Part shown: in pieces, positions 29,383 to 31,768 of the stretch
Numbering within the stretch: the stretch's first letter is position 1
Layout: each line of letters starts with the position of its first letter
From: a virus
Direction: 5' to 3' (one strand)
DNA length: 31,768 nucleotides
IMG/VR virus record: IMGVR_UViG_3300036770_003530
Span: 1 to 31,768 of that record
Made by a program: the position numbers and the translations under genes
The notes under the pieces: model-generated
Database searches by the model: none
The model's input: the letters and a program-made list of their open reading frames with translations, nothing else
Told to the model about the DNA's origin: nothing

Positions 29383-29889
29383 TTAGTCTTTAATATCATC
29401 GTCGGTGTATTGATCCCAGTCAGTGAATTTATAGGGATCCATCAGGTCATGTAGTCTATGACACCATACACCGGGGTTAGTTGCTTCGAAGTCACGATCA
29501 TCAATCTTTACTGTAGTATTATAGTTGAACAGTTTAATATTGGGTATTTTAACACTAATCATAGGAATAAATCTACGATATTCACACAAACCGCCATCAT
29601 GGAATTCGTCCAAACTGTCAACATCCATATCTAGGGTACACCAGTAATCACGCTCTAGGAAATACTTAATCATATCATGCCACTGCTGATATTCATGGTA
29701 AGTAGGACGCCGGGGAAAACTCATATTAGCACCAAAGTAAATATGATCGCATCCTAGTAGACGTTCTCCAATACGATTAATTGATTGCAATCCTACCACA
29801 AATAAGGTCGGTTTACCCAGTGCTGGAGTATGTTCTACTTCAGTGCCATGAAAGAATTGAACTACTTCATCAAATCCCGGTCGGTTCAT
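29383..29889 (-). CDS. Unknown protein encoded with dpdA (168 aa)
   Basis: Contains FFHGTEVEHTPALGKPTLFV (12-31), GCDHIYFGANMSFP (46-59), WCTLDMDV (83-90), FIPMISVKIPNI (107-118) and NPGVWCHRLHDLM (138-150). These alternate like strands and helices of half a TIM barrel. It is not a family to which I can assign a function, though I believe relatives occur in T4-like phages. The start overlaps the end of dpdA by 20 nt, and it is followed after 8 nt by the T-fold gene, so the three are one translational unit. By context, a role in making, delivering or tailoring the modified base is the first hypothesis. No cluster-type cysteine motif. Confidence 0.75.
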   Translation of the reverse strand: MNRPGFDEVVQFFHGTEVEHTPALGKPTLFVVGLQSINRIGERLLGCDHIYFGANMSFPRRPTYHEYQQWHDMIKYFLERDYWCTLDMDVDSLDEFHDGGLCEYRRFIPMISVKIPNIKLFNYNTTVKIDDRDFEATNPGVWCHRLHDLMDPYKFTDWDQYTDDDIKD

Positions 29890-31402
29890 CGCTCATTCCT
29901 TCAAAAGTTTTTTCATCGTCGGTTTCGTCGGTGGTAAACAAGCTGTTAAACATAGTATTTGAGTTTAATGCTTTTTTGCCTGCAAAGCCTCTTGTGCCTA
30001 TAATTTGCATCCAATAAGTGCTGTATTTTTCAATAATTTCCATGGATTGAGATTTAGTAGGAGCAGCAAATACTCGTTCAACAATGTCCTCGAAGTATTC
30101 GTAATCTCCTCCTTGTTGTTGCATCATAGCTGGATGTTCACCAGCATCAAACCTGCGATTAGCTTCTTGTACTGCTGTGATGTGCATCCAAACATTATGT
30201 CCCATTAATAGTGCGTAACTAAAACTATCCCAACTGGTCCGACCTTCTTTACCGTTCTTGTTGAGATCTCCGGGTTTATAGTAACATATATCTTGCATGG
30301 TTAGCAAGTCACTAATAGGACTATCTTGCCAATTTGAGTAAATTCCGTCGGCTAGTACCCCAGTACTCCACCGACGTGTATCGGTTGCGTATTTTTTATC
30401 GTCGGCACTTGGTGCCATTCGATAACTCCATTTTTCATCATGGGGATATACGTTTTCGTAATAGACCTGGCCGTTGGCGGTTGCCAAGAATGGACTAGCA
30501 CAGTCAAAGCTGATAGTGAAGTTGGGATTCGCGTATCTGCGTACTGCTCGCTGTATGACTGTAAGTAAGACCGCCCACTCCAGTTTACTGGTTCCCAAAA
30601 AGTGCATCCAATCATGTAGTCCCTCCTGTAATAATCCGTCGTATTTAAGTGCAATCAAGCGTTTCAATACCAGATGCACATCGCACATATTCTGTCCGCC
30701 CATGGCCCAACCATCAAAATGGCGTCCTGGGTATTTTTTAGGATCGCAATAGTGTTTCATGGTTTTATACCAAGTTTCAGCTGAAGTATGGTTGTCACCT
30801 TGTAGTACGTTTAGAAAACGTGCTCCACCATCTTGTATTCCTCGTCTATGCTTAATAAAATACTCGTTGTTAAACTTGGTGGCATCTACTGCTTCTGGCA
30901 GTGTCCCGATCATACAAGCTGCACTAGCCTTTTCGTCGTGTATGACCCAAGTCGGAATATCTAAGATCATACCATAGTCTGAAATATTGTCAAGCCATTT
31001 CAGTACCGATTCACGTTTTTGTTGTGCTCGAGGGCATCCGGAATTAGCACGCCAATCCCCTTCCCACAGGCCTTTGGCAATCTGAAACCCACCTGAATCT
31101 CCTAGCATGAAGGTGCCGGGTTCTCGATTACGTACCATATCCTCTGACCAATCTTGCTTGTTGAGATCCAGGTTAGCATGTCCGCCTGAATACAGACTCC
31201 ACCGATAAGGAAACAGTGCTTTTTGACTGTTAAGCCAATTCAGCTGTTCCATATCAGTTATGCCCTTAGGAAAACGTGCAGGATCTACGTACGGCCCTGC
31301 AACAGGATCACGTTGTTTTCCTATAAACGTAGCATAAAATCCGGAGATGGCCGGAAGGAACACAGCATAATCTTGTTGTTTAGCTGTTAAGTTGTCTTGC
31401 AT
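29870..31402 (-). CDS. dpdA: DpdA-like DNA base transglycosylase (TGT family), 510 aa
   Basis: DpdA replaces guanine in DNA with a 7-deazaguanine base; phage DpdA proteins descend from tRNA-guanine transglycosylase. The substrate-binding motif DSGGFQ is at residues 102-107, an LNVLQGDN segment at 197-204 matches the TGT QG loop, GWAMGG at 231-236 matches GGLSVGE, and the nucleophile motif FDC (D300) is in ISFDCASPFLATANGQVY, matching the TGT FDCV.PTR region. HNVWMH near the C-terminus corresponds to the TGT H-N helix. The tRNA-TGT zinc motif CXCXXC is not seen. Start ATG 31402 overlaps the upstream gene by 23 nt, with a GAAGAAG-type ribosome site. Family assignment is firm; DNA rather than tRNA specificity is inferred from phage context. 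Confidence 0.9.
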   Translation of the reverse strand: MQDNLTAKQQDYAVFLPAISGFYATFIGKQRDPVAGPYVDPARFPKGITDMEQLNWLNSQKALFPYRWSLYSGGHANLDLNKQDWSEDMVRNREPGTFMLGDSGGFQIAKGLWEGDWRANSGCPRAQQKRESVLKWLDNISDYGMILDIPTWVIHDEKASAACMIGTLPEAVDATKFNNEYFIKHRRGIQDGGARFLNVLQGDNHTSAETWYKTMKHYCDPKKYPGRHFDGWAMGGQNMCDVHLVLKRLIALKYDGLLQEGLHDWMHFLGTSKLEWAVLLTVIQRAVRRYANPNFTISFDCASPFLATANGQVYYENVYPHDEKWSYRMAPSADDKKYATDTRRWSTGVLADGIYSNWQDSPISDLLTMQDICYYKPGDLNKNGKEGRTSWDSFSYALLMGHNVWMHITAVQEANRRFDAGEHPAMMQQQGGDYEYFEDIVERVFAAPTKSQSMEIIEKYSTYWMQIIGTRGFAGKKALNSNTMFNSLFTTDETDDEKTFEGMSDEPTGI

Positions 31403-31736
31403 CTTCTTCTCTGCATAATGCGTCCATTATTTGAAACTTTTCATAGGTGTCACGTAATCCAGGATGGCGTTCCATGCGTTGGTTCAACTCACGTTCTGCC
31501 TTCATCTTGATCACAGCCCAGGTTAGTGCTTCTTGTGCGTCAGTACTTAATCCAATGGAAGTATTATTAGCACCTAGGCTACGCCAAATAACACCATCAT
31601 TTATTTCTATTTCATTAGTGTTGGTGTTCCAACGCAGTTGCCCGGCACAAACAGAACCTGGGCTCACGTATGGATAGTTAGGGAATCCTCCTGTGACCAC
31701 AAGATATGGTCCTTGTGAAGTTAAACCTTTTATCAT
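31380..31736 (-). CDS. Conserved T4-like phage protein (118 aa), probably virion-associated
   Basis: MIKGLTSQGPYLVVTGGFPN with PYVSPGS.CAGQLRWNTNTNEIEINDG..W..LG is a pattern I know from T4-like phages, where it is annotated as hypothetical or structural. The second half is helical (EALTWAVIKMKAERELNQRM). No enzyme motif. It precedes dpdA with a 23-nt overlap; ATG 31736 lacks a strong ribosome site. The TTACACTTACAC motif 19 nt upstream resembles the folE -10 region. Confidence 0.75.
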   Translation of the reverse strand: MIKGLTSQGPYLVVTGGFPNYPYVSPGSVCAGQLRWNTNTNEIEINDGVIWRSLGANNTSIGLSTDAQEALTWAVIKMKAERELNQRMERHPGLRDTYEKFQIMDALCREEDARQLNS

Positions 31737-31754
31737 TTTGTCAGTGCTGGAATA

Positions 31755-31766
31755 GTGTAAGTGTAA
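31755..31766 (-). promoter_or_regulatory. Possible -10 region (TTACACTTACAC) of the dpdA operon
   Basis: TTACACTTACAC on the - strand is identical to 12 nt at 25343-25332 covering the folE -10 box (TACACT). Here it precedes ATG 31736 by 18 nt. A matching -35 box would lie outside the window, so the promoter is only partly visible. Confidence 0.3.
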
Positions 31767-31768
31767 GT

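Noticed and set aside
29383-29889. 168-aa protein considered as the missing QueC
   Set aside because: It has no SGG.DS PP-loop or QueC zinc cysteines.
1-31768. tRNA or rRNA genes
   Set aside because: No cloverleaf or rRNA-like stretch was recognised by eye; a covariance-model search would be needed to exclude tRNAs fully.

Overview
The window looks like part of a T4-like (tailed, contractile-tail type) phage genome, most likely from an uncultured aquatic phage. This rests on densely packed short genes with TAATG/ATGA overlaps, T4-type late promoter motifs (NTAAATA), a T4 RNase H-like flap exonuclease, a ThyX, a MoxR ATPase/VWA pair, two free-standing homing endonucleases, and many small proteins that I recognise only as conserved in T4-like marine and cyanophage genomes. 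The DNA is AT-rich. The host cannot be named; clear sigma70-type promoters point to an ordinary bacterial host.

Layout. Positions 1-11325 (+ strand) hold the end of one structural protein and two giant paralogous fibre/adhesin genes (1436 and 2160 aa) with Ig-like repeats, YPDV...HY..G..EGR repeats, a poly-glycine region, a collagen-like stretch and 15-bp Pro/Thr/Val-coding tandem repeats. The rest (11318-31768) is entirely on the - strand and is transcribed towards the fibre genes, so the two blocks converge at 11318-11325. In transcription order (right to left) the - strand block is: a small conserved phage protein; dpdA (base transglycosylase); an unknown 168-aa protein; a T-fold QueD paralogue; a small protein; an HNH homing endonuclease; a glycosyltransferase; a His-rich secreted protein; galE; folE; a basic protein; queD; a GIY-YIG homing endonuclease; yhhQ; a MazG-like pyrophosphatase; two small proteins; queE; a conserved protein; the flap exonuclease; small conserved genes; a cassette of four translationally coupled micro-genes; two small genes; the MoxR ATPase; the VWA metallopeptidase-like protein; small conserved genes; and thyX.

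The central biology is a 7-deazaguanine DNA-modification pathway: FolE (GTP to dihydroneopterin triphosphate), QueD (to carboxytetrahydropterin), QueE (to 7-carboxy-7-deazaguanine, CDG) and DpdA (exchange of guanine in DNA for the deazaguanine), plus YhhQ, a queuosine-precursor importer. No QueC-like PP-loop protein is visible, so the inserted base may be CDG or a derivative rather than preQ0, unless queC lies elsewhere or the host supplies preQ0. A second QueD-like protein keeps the zinc histidines that the first appears to have lost, while lacking the catalytic residues the first retains. An unknown gene overlaps dpdA, and galE plus a glycosyltransferase sit inside the same cluster; these are the best candidates for an undescribed tailoring step.

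Regulation is unusually readable. At least five sigma70-like promoters (TTGACT/A, 17-18 nt, TATAAT-like) and about ten late-type TAAATA motifs lie just upstream of genes. Both homing endonuclease genes, and the flap exonuclease gene, have hairpins that bury the ribosome site or start codon, with promoter elements inside the hairpin, so that a transcript started locally would lack the 5' arm.
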